A stretch of DNA of 64,000 nt from an uncultured Oceanospirillaceae bacterium (GTDB lineage: Bacteria; Pseudomonadota; Gammaproteobacteria; Pseudomonadales; Balneatricaceae): contig CAJXNY010000023.1 of the NCBI GenBank assembly GCA_913057435.1, positions 1 through 64,000 of the forward strand, read 5' to 3'. Within the stretch, counting starts at the first letter, position 1, and the number at the start of each line of letters is the position of its first letter. The position numbers and the translations under genes were made by a program. A model generated the notes under the pieces. The model ran no database searches, was not told the origin of the DNA, and was given only the letters and a program-made list of their open reading frames with translations. Below are positions 8,693 to 18,819 of this stretch, one piece after another.

Positions 8693-10819
8693 CTATTTTA
8701 GTTTTGCCAGTAGCTGCTCAGTCTGTTTGACCAGCAGTTGCTGGACCTTCTCAGTCAGGCTGATAATCAGCACTTTGTCTTCATCTTCCCGCCGGATATC
8801 CGCCTGCTTCAGCAGCTTTCCTTTTAATACCGTCGATTCTGTCAGGGCGGTATGGCTGATCAGTTCGTTACTCTGGGTGGTATGGGTCAGAAAACGCGCC
8901 TCTTCGAGCAGGAGCTGATCTTTGGTGCGCTGGCCGCGGGCCAGCGACATGCGTAAATTCAGTGCAGGCTGAAAGGCGCGGATGCGTGACTGGTTAAAGC
9001 CTTTGTACAGCAGGTTAAACAGCACCGAGGCGCATAGCGCATTGATACCGTGGCTGTCGTCGGGCAGGGCCCGGTCGAAACGGATAAACATATCGCCATT
9101 GTTCAGTTCCGCGATATTGCCGTTATAGAGGGCAGCGGTCTGGCCTGCCAGCCGGGTATACATGCGTAGCAGCTGCTGACGCTCCACTTCCTCTACATTT
9201 CCTGCGTGGGCACTGGTATCGATATACAGGCAGTAGCCTGCGTCGTCTGGGGTGAGTGCCAGTTCCAGCTCATGTTCCATGGTGTAGAGGCTGAGCTGTT
9301 CCTCTTTACCCCGCTCGGTGGTCAGAGGGTTGGGAGTCTGCGTAAAAGACGGCTCTGGGTGGTCTGGCTGAAACCCTGACGGGTGAGTCGTTTCTTCGAA
9401 ATCAGGCATCTCGTCTTCCGGGTCAGCATTGTCTATGCCTGATGGCGGCGACGGCTGAAACTGCGGCATGCTGCGGTCGTGCAGGTCTGGACGAAGCAGG
9501 GAAACCAGTGACTGTGTTTCCAGTGTCGGTTCAGTTCGTGATGTTTCAGTCGTCTCGGGTGTGCTGGCTTCCGGTGCGGGATGGTTTCCACGTCTTGCTC
9601 CACCAATGAATGGAATATCATCGGGTAGTTCTGGCCGGTCTGCTGTGTGAAGCTGAGCCGGTTCTGGCATGTCATCTGTCGCGTGCGGGTCAGTTGCGAT
9701 TGAGCTGATAAAAGACTGCAAATCCCCTTCATCCTCGGGGTGTTCAGATGTGGCTGCGGGCTGTTCGGCAGTCGGCATCGGCTCCGGTGGTATTGCGCTC
9801 TGCTCTAATGCCTGGAGGCTGTCGTCAACGCTGATGCGTTCAGGAAGCTCGCCAATAAATGGAATGTCGTCCACTTCACTATAACTGTCATAAGGGTCGA
9901 GGGTGAGCTGAGCGGCGGGCTCTGCTGGCGTCGCCGGGCTAAATTCATCCAGCCATGGGTCTTCCTCTGTCTCTGCTGCTGTCTCTGTCTGTAATGATGG
10001 CTGAGTCAGAGTTTCAGTATTCAGTTCAGCCATCTCCTCTACAGAGGCAATGGGCTGGGCCGGTGTGATCGACTCGAGAGTGATAACGTCTTCAGGCTCT
10101 GGCGGCTGAGGCTCGGCGTCTTCCTGTGCGACAGGTGTCGGTATATCCACTTCAGTGTCAGTTGCTGGCTGGCCTGCTATTGCCTCAGGCAGGGCTGCTG
10201 GCTGAGGTTCCGCTTCAATTTCAGTTTCTGGTGCAAGCGCTGCAGGCTGGGGTTCGGTGGTCAGGTGAGGAGAAAAGACGGGTTCAGCGCTGTCTTCATA
10301 ATCATCGCAGTCTTCTGCCCGGCGGTTGTGCTCGGGGTGTTTACGGCTGACCATCACCACGGTTACCAGGCTGCCCAGTAAGGCGAGCAGGGCAAAAATT
10401 GCACTGGTTTTCAGCTGTGCCTGCATCGGGGCTGCAAAGGGTGTTGGGTCAAGCCAGATAGATAGATGACTATCCTGCTTACTGGACAGGGCCTGTTGCA
10501 TTTCGATGCCACCAGAGTCACCAGCACGGGCGATAACCCCTTCCCGGTTGGTTTCCAGCTGGGCGGCACGAATGTAGGGCAGGGTGATCAGCTCATTGAG
10601 CAGGTAGTTGAGGCTGACCCGGTCATTTGACAGCAGCAGAGGGTTAGCCAGCAGGCTGGTCTGCTTGAGCAGCAGTTCACCGTGCTCAACCGTGGCCTGT
10701 TCAGCTTTGGTGCTGGCCTGCTGGGTTTGTAAAAAACCAGCGGCGAGCAGCACTGACAACAGGACAGCGGTGAGGCTGAGCAGTAGAAGGTTGCGACGAC
10801 GGTTAGGCGAGGACGACAC
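8693..10819 (-). CDS. membrane protein with periplasmic sensor-like segment, acidic repeat linker and cyclase-like C-terminus
   Basis: A protein of about 708 residues from the GTG at 10819 (GGAG eight bases upstream); the track start at 10906 adds 29 unlikely residues. Layout: membrane helix about 10-32, periplasmic stretch about 33-135, second helix about 138-158, then some 350 residues of Pro/Glu/Ala-rich, very acidic cytoplasmic linker containing two DDIPFIG repeats, then a folded domain of about 180 residues. That last part (AGYCLYIDTSAH, LYNGNIAELNNGDMFIRFD) resembles a degenerate class III nucleotidyl cyclase fold. Its two-helix periplasmic N-terminus recalls AhpA-type proteins found near this cluster in Pseudomonas relatives. 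Function unknown; divergent from proA. Confidence 0.65.
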   Translation of the reverse strand: MSSSPNRRRNLLLLSLTAVLLSVLLAAGFLQTQQASTKAEQATVEHGELLLKQTSLLANPLLLSNDRVSLNYLLNELITLPYIRAAQLETNREGVIARAGDSGGIEMQQALSSKQDSHLSIWLDPTPFAAPMQAQLKTSAIFALLALLGSLVTVVMVSRKHPEHNRRAEDCDDYEDSAEPVFSPHLTTEPQPAALAPETEIEAEPQPAALPEAIAGQPATDTEVDIPTPVAQEDAEPQPPEPEDVITLESITPAQPIASVEEMAELNTETLTQPSLQTETAAETEEDPWLDEFSPATPAEPAAQLTLDPYDSYSEVDDIPFIGELPERISVDDSLQALEQSAIPPEPMPTAEQPAATSEHPEDEGDLQSFISSIATDPHATDDMPEPAQLHTADRPELPDDIPFIGGARRGNHPAPEASTPETTETSRTEPTLETQSLVSLLRPDLHDRSMPQFQPSPPSGIDNADPEDEMPDFEETTHPSGFQPDHPEPSFTQTPNPLTTERGKEEQLSLYTMEHELELALTPDDAGYCLYIDTSAHAGNVEEVERQQLLRMYTRLAGQTAALYNGNIAELNNGDMFIRFDRALPDDSHGINALCASVLFNLLYKGFNQSRIRAFQPALNLRMSLARGQRTKDQLLLEEARFLTHTTQSNELISHTALTESTVLKGKLLKQADIRREDEDKVLIISLTEKVQQLLVKQTEQLLAKLK

Positions 10820-11010
10820 GATGCAGGCTCCAGATACTGACAAACGGCAGAGATATCGATAATAGCACCCAGGCGGCTGCTGAATAAGCCGTTGTGTACC
10901 AGACAAAGAGCATATTGCCGTTTACACCGTTGTATCGGGAATTTTGAGTCAATATGGCGGCGATTGTGTCGCGATGTGCCCTTTACCATGACCCGGCACA
11001 GCAGGAAAGG

Positions 11011-11016
11011 TATAAT
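11011..11016 (+). promoter_or_regulatory. -10 element TATAAT upstream of proA
   Basis: A perfect TATAAT lies 31 bases before the proA start codon. No good -35 box is seen at 16-18 bases (best is CATGAC), so the promoter strength is uncertain. Confidence 0.45.
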
Positions 11017-11046
11017 GCCCGCATCAGCGACCTGGAAGGACAAGAA

Positions 11047-12303
11047 ATGAACGTAGAACAGTACATGACCGAGCTGGGCCAGCAGGCGCGTGACGCTTCA
11101 CGTCTGGTAGCGCGTGCCGACAGCGGCCTTAAAAACCGTGCCCTGCTGGCGATGGCTGAGGCGATCGACAGCAGCCGTGATGCGCTGGCAGTAGCGAATC
11201 AGCTGGACCTGGATGCGGCCCGTGCCAATGGCCTTGATGATGCGATGGTGGATCGTCTGGCGCTTAAGCCGGCGACGATTGATACCATGGTGGAAGGTTT
11301 GCGTCAGGTCGCTGGTCTGCCGGACCCGGTTGGAGCGATTACTGATCTGAACTACCGTCCTTCCGGGATCCAGGTGGGCAAGATGCGTGTCCCGCTGGGG
11401 GTGATCGGTATCATCTACGAGTCACGTCCTAATGTAACGGTCGAAGCGGCCAGTCTGTGTCTGAAATCGGGTAATGCCACGATTCTGCGCGGCGGCTCTG
11501 AAGCGATTCACTCCAATCAGGCCGTGGCGGCCTGTATCCGCCAGGGGCTGCGGGAAACCGGTCTGCCGGAAACCGCGGTGCAGGTCGTAGAAACGACAGA
11601 CCGGGCTGCGGTAGGTGCGCTGATCACCATGCCGGAGTTTGTTGATGTGATTGTACCGCGTGGCGGTAAAGGGCTGATCGAGCGGATCAGCCGTGATGCA
11701 AAAGTGACGGTGATCAAGCATCTGGATGGCATCTGTCATATCTACATTGATGACCAGGCGGATAAAACCAAAGCGATTAATGTGGCAATCAATGCCAAGA
11801 CGCATCGCTACGGCACCTGCAACACCATGGAAACCTTGCTGGTGAACAGCGCCGTGGCGGCTGAAATCCTGCCTGAACTGGCGGAGCGTTATCAGGGGCT
11901 GGGTGTGGAGTTGCGTGGCTGTGCACAGACGCTTGAGGTGCTACCGCAGATCGTTGCGGCGACCGACGCCGACTGGTCCACCGAGTATCTGGCTCCGATA
12001 CTGGCGATCAAGCTGGTGGATGACATGGCTGAAGCAATTACGCACATCAACCGGTATGGTTCGCATCATACTGATTGCATCATCACCGAAAATTACACAA
12101 AATCGCGGGCTTTCCTGCTGGAAGTCGATTCCAGTTCGGTGATGGTTAACACGTCAACCCGCTTCGCCGATGGCTTTGAATACGGGCTGGGTGCTGAAAT
12201 TGGTATCTCTACTGATAAGATTCATGCCCGTGGCCCGGTGGGCCTCAATGGCCTGACCTCGGAAAAATACGTTGTACTGGGTGATGGTCATATCCGTCAG
12301 TAA
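11047..12303 (+). CDS. proA: gamma-glutamyl phosphate reductase
   Basis: NADPH-dependent reduction of gamma-glutamyl phosphate to glutamate semialdehyde, the second step of proline synthesis, in the cytoplasm. I start it at the ATG at 11047 (GGAAGGA upstream), giving 418 residues, the usual ProA length; the track start at 10954 adds 31 residues absent from the family. Recognisable stretches are [28 protein letters not shown], the catalytic Cys in [13 protein letters not shown], and [18 protein letters not shown]. It heads the housekeeping cluster, six bases before nadD. Confidence 0.97.
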   Translation: MNVEQYMTELGQQARDASRLVARADSGLKNRALLAMAEAIDSSRDALAVANQLDLDAARANGLDDAMVDRLALKPATIDTMVEGLRQVAGLPDPVGAITDLNYRPSGIQVGKMRVPLGVIGIIYESRPNVTVEAASLCLKSGNATILRGGSEAIHSNQAVAACIRQGLRETGLPETAVQVVETTDRAAVGALITMPEFVDVIVPRGGKGLIERISRDAKVTVIKHLDGICHIYIDDQADKTKAINVAINAKTHRYGTCNTMETLLVNSAVAAEILPELAERYQGLGVELRGCAQTLEVLPQIVAATDADWSTEYLAPILAIKLVDDMAEAITHINRYGSHHTDCIITENYTKSRAFLLEVDSSSVMVNTSTRFADGFEYGLGAEIGISTDKIHARGPVGLNGLTSEKYVVLGDGHIRQ

Positions 12304-12309
12304 GCTGCG

Positions 12310-12969
12310 ATGAGCCGCACAATGCATGCGTTTATGGGCGGCACCTTTGACCCTGTCCACTTTGGCCACCTGCGCAGTGCGCTGGAAGTACAGCAGTGGC
12401 TGGCAGTCGATCAGGTTCAGCTGATGCCTGCACGGGCACCTGTGCATAAAAACACACCGGGCAGAGACGCTGCCCAGCGGCTGGAAATGGTGGAGGCAGC
12501 GATTGCTGACACCCCTGCGCTGGTTGCTGATTCACGGGAAATTCAGTCACCTCAGCCATCCTATACACTGCTGACACTGCAGGCGTTACGTCAGCAGCTG
12601 GGCCCGGATATGCCCATCTGTATGATCATGGGGATGGACTCGTTACTGAACCTGCCCAGCTGGCATGGCTGGCAGGCCTTCAGTGAGTTATGCCATATCT
12701 TGGTATTGAAACGCCCCGGCTACAGTTTTGCGCCGCACGGTGAGCTGGCAGACTTTATGCGCCAGCATCAGACCGCGCAGCGAGATGATCTTTTTACAGC
12801 ACCCTGTGGGCGGGTGCTGCTGCATGAGCAGACTCCGCTGGATATTTCAGCGACCCAGATACGGGCGCTGATTACCGCGGGAAAATCCCCACGTTATCTG
12901 TTGCCAGACCTTGTCTGGCAGTACATCAAGCAACACCAACTGTACGGTTATACCGTACCCATCGAATAG
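12310..12969 (+). CDS. nadD: nicotinate-nucleotide adenylyltransferase
   Basis: Adenylates nicotinate mononucleotide with ATP to deamido-NAD, a late step in NAD synthesis. The nucleotidyltransferase motif GGTFDPVHFGHL (residues 10-21) and the C-terminal ISATQIR are clear; 219 residues is normal. It lies between proA and rsfS, as in Pseudomonas relatives, with six-base gaps suggesting co-transcription. Confidence 0.97.
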   Translation: MSRTMHAFMGGTFDPVHFGHLRSALEVQQWLAVDQVQLMPARAPVHKNTPGRDAAQRLEMVEAAIADTPALVADSREIQSPQPSYTLLTLQALRQQLGPDMPICMIMGMDSLLNLPSWHGWQAFSELCHILVLKRPGYSFAPHGELADFMRQHQTAQRDDLFTAPCGRVLLHEQTPLDISATQIRALITAGKSPRYLLPDLVWQYIKQHQLYGYTVPIE

Positions 12970-12975
12970 AGACCT

Positions 12976-13320
12976 ATGCAAACAGAACAATTGATCGAGC
13001 TGGTGCAGAACGCGCTGGAAGATATAAAAGCCAAGGACATTGTCGTATTAAACGTAACAGGCAAGTCGACTGTCACTGACTTTATGGTCGTTGCCTGCGG
13101 CACCTCCAAGCGTCATGTCGTTTCCTGTGCTGAGCACGTTGCTGAACAGGCTAAAAAAGCCGGTGTACAACCACTGGGCATTGAAGGTGGTGATGTCGGT
13201 GACTGGATTCTGGCGGATCTCGGTGAAGTCGTTGTGCATGTCATGATGCCGGATGCCCGCAGCTTCTATGATCTGGAACGTCTGTGGGGCTTCGATGCTC
13301 ACCAGGCCAAGGACGCTTAA
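12976..13320 (+). CDS. rsfS: ribosome silencing factor RsfS
   Basis: Small protein (114 residues) of the RsfS/YbeB family that binds ribosomal protein L14 and blocks subunit joining when nutrients are scarce. Family signatures are [20 protein letters not shown] near the N-terminus, [16 protein letters not shown] and the final YDLERLWG. It sits directly between nadD and rlmH, its usual place. Confidence 0.97.
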   Translation: MQTEQLIELVQNALEDIKAKDIVVLNVTGKSTVTDFMVVACGTSKRHVVSCAEHVAEQAKKAGVQPLGIEGGDVGDWILADLGEVVVHVMMPDARSFYDLERLWGFDAHQAKDA

Positions 13321-13326
13321 GCGGTC

Positions 13327-13794
13327 ATGAAAATTCGTCTGATCGCCATTGGCGGTAAAATGCCGCGCTGGGTAACCGAAGGTTACAACGAGTACGCTAA
13401 ACGTTTTCCTGCTGAAGTCAGTTTCGAGCTGATTGAGCTGCCGCTGGGTCACCGGGGTAAAGGGGCTGATCTGGCGCGTGCGAAAAAACAGGAAGGTGAT
13501 CAGATGCTGGCAGCGATCCCCAAAGGGGATCGAGTGATTGCGCTGGAAGTGGGCGGCAAAAGCTGGTCAACCGAGCAGCTGGCGGAACAGCTGGAGAGCT
13601 GGCAGATGGATGGCCGTAATGTCAGCCTGCTGGTCGGTGGGCCTGAAGGTCTGGACGGTCGCTGTGTGGCACTGGCCGATCAGAAATGGTCACTCTCCGC
13701 GCTGACCTTGCCGCATCCGCTGGTGCGGGTGTTACTGGTCGAACAACTTTACCGGGCCTGCACAATTCTGCAGGGCCACCCCTACCACAAGTAG
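13327..13794 (+). CDS. rlmH: 23S rRNA pseudouridine-1915 N3-methyltransferase
   Basis: SPOUT-class methyltransferase that uses S-adenosylmethionine to methylate pseudouridine 1915 in helix 69 of 23S rRNA on the assembled ribosome. The 155-residue length, [16 protein letters not shown], the cofactor-knot [10 protein letters not shown] and the C-terminal [15 protein letters not shown] are typical. It follows rsfS after six bases. Confidence 0.97.
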   Translation: MKIRLIAIGGKMPRWVTEGYNEYAKRFPAEVSFELIELPLGHRGKGADLARAKKQEGDQMLAAIPKGDRVIALEVGGKSWSTEQLAEQLESWQMDGRNVSLLVGGPEGLDGRCVALADQKWSLSALTLPHPLVRVLLVEQLYRACTILQGHPYHK

Positions 13795-13806
13795 CACGGA
13801 CCTCGG

Positions 13807-15690
13807 ATGGGCTCAGAACGTCTAAAGGACCACGGTCAGGAACATCGCACGTTCACAGCTCGCGCTGTGCTTGCGATCTGTCTGGTGGTCACGCTGCTCG
13901 GTGTGCTGGTAGGGCGGATGTACTATCTGCAGGTCGAACAGTTCGAGCGCTATAGTGCGTTGTCAGATAATAACCGGGTGCAGTTGCAACCGGTTGCGCC
14001 GACCCGCGGCCTGATTTACGACCGTAACGGGGTGTTGCTGGCCGATAACCGGGCCAGTTACAGCGTGATGCTGCTCAAAGAAGAAATAAAAGACCTCGAT
14101 AACACCCTGCTCCAGCTGACAGACTTACTGGACCTGACTGAAAAAGAGATTCAGCGGTTTCGTAAACGGCTGCGTCAGCGTCGCCGCCCCTATCAGTCAG
14201 TGCCACTGCGTTTTCGCCTCAAGGAAAAAGAGATCGCTCTGCTGGCGGTGAACTATCACCGTTTACCGGGTGTCCGGGTTGAGGCTGAGCTGATTCGTTA
14301 CTACCCCTACGCTAACTCACTGGTACACGCCATTGGCTATGTCGGGCGTATCAACGAGCGAGAGCTGAAACGGGTGGATGAGCAGAATTACTCTGCCACC
14401 AACTACATCGGTAAGCTGGGGGTGGAAAAGTTTTACGAGGGGATTCTGCATGGTCAGGTGGGCATCCAGAAAGTAGAAACCAACGCCCGTGGCCGCGTGA
14501 TGCGGGTACTGGAGCGGACCGACCCGGTACCAGGGCGTGACCTGGTGTTATCGCTGGATATCCGTTTGCAGCAGATTTCCGAGAAACTGCTGGGCGAGCG
14601 TCGCGGTGCTATTGTCGCGCTGGACCCTAACACTGGTGGTATTCTGGCGCTGGTCTCTACCCCAGGCTACGACCCCAACCTGTTTGTCACCGGAATCTCC
14701 AGTAAAGACTATAACGCCCTGCGTGACTCCCCTGACTTGCCACTGTTTAATCGTGCCATTCGTGGTCGCTATCCACCGGGTTCAACAATCAAGCCGGTGA
14801 CAGCGCTGTCCTTTATTGATAGCGGTGTGGTAACCCCGGCGTACCGGGTGTTTGACCCGGGTTACTACCAGCTCAATAAGAAAGGCCGAAAATATCGCGA
14901 CTGGAAACGTTGGGGTCATGGCTGGGTCAATATGAAGAGCGCCCTGGCGCAGTCCTGTGATACCTGGTTCTACGTGGTATCCCATAAAGCCGGCGGTGAG
15001 CCGATGTGGGATTACCTGGGCCGGTTTGGTTTTGGCCAGATCACCAGTTATGACCTGCCGGAAGCCTCATCTGCGCTGCTGCCAACCCATGAGTGGAAAA
15101 AGCGTAGCCGTAAGCAGGGCTGGTATCCGGGGGATTCGCTGAATATGAGTATTGGTCAGGGCTTTATGCTGGCTACGCCGTTGCAGCTGGCCACGGCCAC
15201 TGCGGTATTGGCGAACAGAGGCCGCTGGGTACGACCGCAGATGCTGTATGCCGTACGTGACAGTGAAACGAATCCGGTCGTTTTGCCAGAGCCGCACCCT
15301 TTACCAGAGGATGTTCAGCTCAAGTACCCGGGATATTGGCAGAATATCATCGATGGCATGGTTGAAGTTATGCATGGTGAGAAAGGCACTGCGCGTAAAG
15401 TAGGCGCGGGAGCACCCTATAAAATTGCTGGTAAAACGGGAACCGCTCAGGTGGTAGGGATTAAACAGGATGAGCGTTACGATGCCTCGAAACTGGCTGA
15501 AATACACCGTGACCATGCGCTGTTTGTTGCTTTTGCACCTGCTGATAAACCCAAAATATCAGTGGCGGTCATTGTGGAAAATGGCGGCGGTGGCTCCAGT
15601 ACGGCGGCACCACTGGCGCGAAAAATAATGGACGCTTACCTGCTGGGTGTTGATCCGATCGCTCCTGAGGAGGTGGCTGATGGCCCCTGA
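13807..15690 (+). CDS. mrdA: penicillin-binding protein 2, elongasome transpeptidase
   Basis: Class B PBP that cross-links peptidoglycan during rod elongation together with RodA. A cytoplasmic tail and one membrane anchor (about residues 19-37) are followed by the dimerisation domain (APTRGLIYDRNG) and the transpeptidase domain with active-site S326-T-I-K329, SCD (SxN position) and KTGTAQ. 627 residues is normal. It follows rlmH by 12 bases and overlaps rodA by 11. Confidence 0.96.
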   Translation: MGSERLKDHGQEHRTFTARAVLAICLVVTLLGVLVGRMYYLQVEQFERYSALSDNNRVQLQPVAPTRGLIYDRNGVLLADNRASYSVMLLKEEIKDLDNTLLQLTDLLDLTEKEIQRFRKRLRQRRRPYQSVPLRFRLKEKEIALLAVNYHRLPGVRVEAELIRYYPYANSLVHAIGYVGRINERELKRVDEQNYSATNYIGKLGVEKFYEGILHGQVGIQKVETNARGRVMRVLERTDPVPGRDLVLSLDIRLQQISEKLLGERRGAIVALDPNTGGILALVSTPGYDPNLFVTGISSKDYNALRDSPDLPLFNRAIRGRYPPGSTIKPVTALSFIDSGVVTPAYRVFDPGYYQLNKKGRKYRDWKRWGHGWVNMKSALAQSCDTWFYVVSHKAGGEPMWDYLGRFGFGQITSYDLPEASSALLPTHEWKKRSRKQGWYPGDSLNMSIGQGFMLATPLQLATATAVLANRGRWVRPQMLYAVRDSETNPVVLPEPHPLPEDVQLKYPGYWQNIIDGMVEVMHGEKGTARKVGAGAPYKIAGKTGTAQVVGIKQDERYDASKLAEIHRDHALFVAFAPADKPKISVAVIVENGGGGSSTAAPLARKIMDAYLLGVDPIAPEEVADGP

Positions 15691-16819
15691 TTTTCAGCGC
15701 ACCATGCCGGATGCTGTCGCCGATCTGCGTCGTCATCCGGGCTGGTGGAGCTACACCCGGCTGGACCTCTGGTTGCTGTTGTTATTGCTGTTGCTCTGTG
15801 GCGTCGGCCTGTTAATCCTCTACAGTGCGTCCGGGCAGAGTTCTTACTATGTGGGTCGTCAGGCGATGCACATGGGAGTGGGCTTTGGCGTGATGCTAGT
15901 ACTGGCGCGAATGTCGCCCCGGTTTATTGGTCGCTGGGCGCTGAGCCTCTATGTACTGGGGCTTGCGTTACTACTGGGAGTCTTGCTATTTGGTGTTGGT
16001 GCCAAAGGGGCGCAGCGCTGGATTGCCTTACCCGGGTTTCGTTTCCAGCCCTCAGAGATTATGAAGCTTGTGCTGCCATTGATGGTCGCCTATTACCTGG
16101 CCAACCGGGCATTGCCGCCGAGCTTTAAGCATGTACTGGTATCGCTGGTAATGATTGCTATGCCAACCCTGATGATTATGAAGCAGCCTGATCTGGGAAC
16201 CTCTTTGCTGATCGCAGCCTCCGGCACTTTTGTGTTGCTGTTTTCCGGTATTCGCTGGCGTTATGTGCTGGGAGCGCTGGCCGTTGCCGCCGCAGCATTA
16301 CCGGGGCTGTGGATGGTGATGAAGGAGTACCAGAAGCAACGGGTACTGACCTTCCTGGATCCTGAAAGTGATCCGCTGGGTTCGGGCTGGAATATTATTC
16401 AGTCTAAAACCGCCATTGGCTCCGGCGGCCTGACCGGCAAAGGTTATCTGGAAGGAACCCAGTCACAACTGGACTTTCTGCCGGAATCACACACCGATTT
16501 TATTATCGCCGTGGTCGCTGAAGAGCTGGGCATGGTCGGTGTGCTGGTATTGTTGCTGATCTACCTGTTAGTGATCGCGCGTGGCATTGTGATCGCTAAC
16601 AGTGCTCAGGACAGCTTTGGTCGCCTGCTGGCGGGCAGTGTGATTCTGACATTTTTTGTTTATGTGTTTGTGAATATCGGTATGGTCAGTGGTTTATTAC
16701 CGGTAGTGGGTGTTCCACTACCACTGGTAAGCTACGGCGGCACATCCATTGTTACCTTGATGGCGGGGTTCGGACTGTTGATGTCTGTTCATAGCCACCG
16801 CGCGATGCTTTTAAGATAG
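15680..16819 (+). CDS. rodA: rod-shape peptidoglycan glycosyltransferase RodA
   Basis: SEDS-family membrane glycan polymerase that partners PBP2. The ATG at 15680 has AGGAGG seven bases upstream and overlaps the end of mrdA; the track start at 15647 is therefore too early. The resulting 379 residues carry about 10 membrane helices and the SEDS stretches KGAQRWI...FQPSEIMKL, PDLGTSL, FLPESHTDFI and GVPLPLVSYGGTS. The coupling of mrdA and rodA by overlap is usual. Confidence 0.96.
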   Translation: MAPDFQRTMPDAVADLRRHPGWWSYTRLDLWLLLLLLLLCGVGLLILYSASGQSSYYVGRQAMHMGVGFGVMLVLARMSPRFIGRWALSLYVLGLALLLGVLLFGVGAKGAQRWIALPGFRFQPSEIMKLVLPLMVAYYLANRALPPSFKHVLVSLVMIAMPTLMIMKQPDLGTSLLIAASGTFVLLFSGIRWRYVLGALAVAAAALPGLWMVMKEYQKQRVLTFLDPESDPLGSGWNIIQSKTAIGSGGLTGKGYLEGTQSQLDFLPESHTDFIIAVVAEELGMVGVLVLLLIYLLVIARGIVIANSAQDSFGRLLAGSVILTFFVYVFVNIGMVSGLLPVVGVPLPLVSYGGTSIVTLMAGFGLLMSVHSHRAMLLR

Positions 16820-16828
16820 GAAAGTACT

Positions 16829-17845
16829 ATGCAGAAGTGGATCAGATCTTTTATTACCGCCGCCACTCTGGGGGCTGCGGTGATGCCAGCAGCGTATGTG
16901 GCAGCGGCCGGTTCGACAACCGTCGCCGGTTATAGCAAACACCCTGAAGCACAGGTCTTTATTCAGGAGCTGGCAGCGCAGGGGTTTGATCGTGGCGAGC
17001 TGGAAGCGGCGCTTGATCAGGCACGTAAGCAGGAGAGTATCCTGAAAGCGATGTCGCGGCCCGCAGAGCGTCGCCTGACCTGGGGTAAATATCGCAAGAT
17101 TTTCCTCGGGCAGAAGCGGATTGATCAAGGCATCGAATTCTGGGAAAAACACCGTGAAACCCTGGAGCGGGCGGAAAAAACCTATGGTGTGCCTGCTGAG
17201 ATCATCGTCGCTATTATCGGCGTTGAAACCCGCTATGGCCGCAATATGGGTAGCTATCGGGTACTGGATGCGCTGGCGACGCTGGGATTTGATTACCCCA
17301 AACGAGGCAAGTTTTTCCGCGGTCAGCTGAAAGAATACCTGCTGATGGCCCGCGAAGAAGGCCTGACTGACTTGACCCAGCTGAAAGGCTCCTACGCCGG
17401 GGCGATGGGTTTTGGCCAGTTTATTCCGTCCAGTTTCCGTAATTTTGCCGTCGACTTTGATAACGATGGCAAGCGTGACATCTGGACGAATCGGGTCGAT
17501 GCGATTGGTTCGGTCGCTAACTACTTTAATAAACATGGCTGGAAAACAGGTGAGCCGGTACGTGCCAGTGTCAGCTTTAGTGGCCCGGTAAAAGACGAGT
17601 GGGTTAACCAGAGCCTGAAACCGACCCGTACTCTTAAAGACTGGAATGGGCTGGGTGTGCAGAGCAAAACGAGCCTGGATGCCAGCCAGGTCGCGACCCT
17701 GGTTGGGCTTAAAACCGGTGATGCGACACAGTACTGGTTTGGCCTGCATAATTTCTATGTTATTACGCGCTACAATCACAGCCGGCTGTATGCCTCAGCG
17801 GTCTATGAATTGAGCCAGCAGATACGTAACGCTGTGAAAAAATAA
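16829..17845 (+). CDS. mltB: lytic murein transglycosylase B
   Basis: Periplasmic enzyme that cleaves the glycan strand to 1,6-anhydromuramyl products. A signal peptide (about residues 1-27) is followed by the GH103 domain; the catalytic acid is E133 in IIGVETRYGRNMG, and GAMGFGQFIPSSFRNFAVDFD is the family core. The C-terminal binding region is present (338 residues in all). The signal peptide has no lipobox, so it is a soluble form. It overlaps the rlpA start (TAATG). Confidence 0.95.
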   Translation: MQKWIRSFITAATLGAAVMPAAYVAAAGSTTVAGYSKHPEAQVFIQELAAQGFDRGELEAALDQARKQESILKAMSRPAERRLTWGKYRKIFLGQKRIDQGIEFWEKHRETLERAEKTYGVPAEIIVAIIGVETRYGRNMGSYRVLDALATLGFDYPKRGKFFRGQLKEYLLMAREEGLTDLTQLKGSYAGAMGFGQFIPSSFRNFAVDFDNDGKRDIWTNRVDAIGSVANYFNKHGWKTGEPVRASVSFSGPVKDEWVNQSLKPTRTLKDWNGLGVQSKTSLDASQVATLVGLKTGDATQYWFGLHNFYVITRYNHSRLYASAVYELSQQIRNAVKK

Positions 17846-18753
17846 TGATCAGATTCTTAGTTCTTGGTGTTAGCGCACTGTTATTGGTGGGATGTGGCTC
17901 ATCCGAGGTCCGGACGCCGGGTAAGGAAAGCCAGTCCACCTGGGTGGGTGCGAGTAAAGATAGCAACCCCAACGCTGGTCGCTATGCATTGAAACAGGAC
18001 CGTGGGCCGGGCAGTAATGTCCGGCTTGATCATGTGCAGAATGCGGTGCCACGGGCGGAGCCAAAAAGCCGCGGAGGTAACAAAAGCAGTTACCGGGTGC
18101 TGGGTAAAACCTACCGGGTAATGCCCAGTGCGGTGGGCTATAAAGAGCGCGGCACGGCGTCCTGGTATGGTAAAAAATTCCATGGTCATAAAACCTCCAA
18201 TGGCGAAATCTACGACATGTATGCCATGTCAGCGGCGCATAAATCAGTGCCACTGCCGACGTTTCTGCGGGTGACCAATCTGGACAATGGTCGACAGATT
18301 ATTGTGCGGGTGAACGACCGTGGCCCCTTTCATGGTAACCGGTTGATCGATCTGTCCTACGCGGCGGCGTATAAGCTGGATATGCTGGGTAAGGGCACCG
18401 CACGGGTTGAGCTGGAAGCGATTACCCCGGGCCGGGGGGCGGTATCGGCCCAGCCTGTGGCTGCACGCCAGCCCGCGAGTACCCCCTCAGCAACCAGCCA
18501 GCTGAGTATGCCGGTCGGGCAGTACTTCCAGCTGGGGGCATTTTCCACCCGCCAGGCTGCGGTGAATGTGCAGCATGATGCCCGCAGTATTCTGCCCCAG
18601 CTACCCATCCGGGTCGTACCGGTATCATTGGGAGGGAAAACCCTTTATCGAGTTCAGGCGGGCCCGCTCAATGGTGCTTACCCGGTGCAGAGTTCGCTGG
18701 ATCTGTTGCAGCGAGCCGGGTATCAGGGGGTCCGGCTGGTGGACTTAAACTGA
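17845..18753 (+). CDS. rlpA: RlpA septal-ring lytic transglycosylase lipoprotein
   Basis: Outer-membrane lipoprotein that cuts denuded glycan strands and binds the division site. The lipobox LLVGC sits near residue 17. The double-psi beta-barrel domain (about residues 95-185; TASWYGKKFHGHKTSNGE, VRVNDRGPF) carries the catalytic residues, and a C-terminal SPOR domain (about 228-302; YFQLGAFSTRQAA, YRVQAGPL) binds naked glycan. The ATG overlaps the mltB stop, so translation may be coupled. Confidence 0.95.
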   Translation: MIRFLVLGVSALLLVGCGSSEVRTPGKESQSTWVGASKDSNPNAGRYALKQDRGPGSNVRLDHVQNAVPRAEPKSRGGNKSSYRVLGKTYRVMPSAVGYKERGTASWYGKKFHGHKTSNGEIYDMYAMSAAHKSVPLPTFLRVTNLDNGRQIIVRVNDRGPFHGNRLIDLSYAAAYKLDMLGKGTARVELEAITPGRGAVSAQPVAARQPASTPSATSQLSMPVGQYFQLGAFSTRQAAVNVQHDARSILPQLPIRVVPVSLGGKTLYRVQAGPLNGAYPVQSSLDLLQRAGYQGVRLVDLN

Positions 18754-18819
18754 GCGCTTGCGTAAAGTTAGCCGCTACAGAATTCTTCTTTTCACTCTAC
18801 TGAATTGCTGACAGGTCCA

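Noticed and set aside
16811-17779. 322-codon minus-strand frame
   Set aside because: Antisense to mltB; no recognisable domain.
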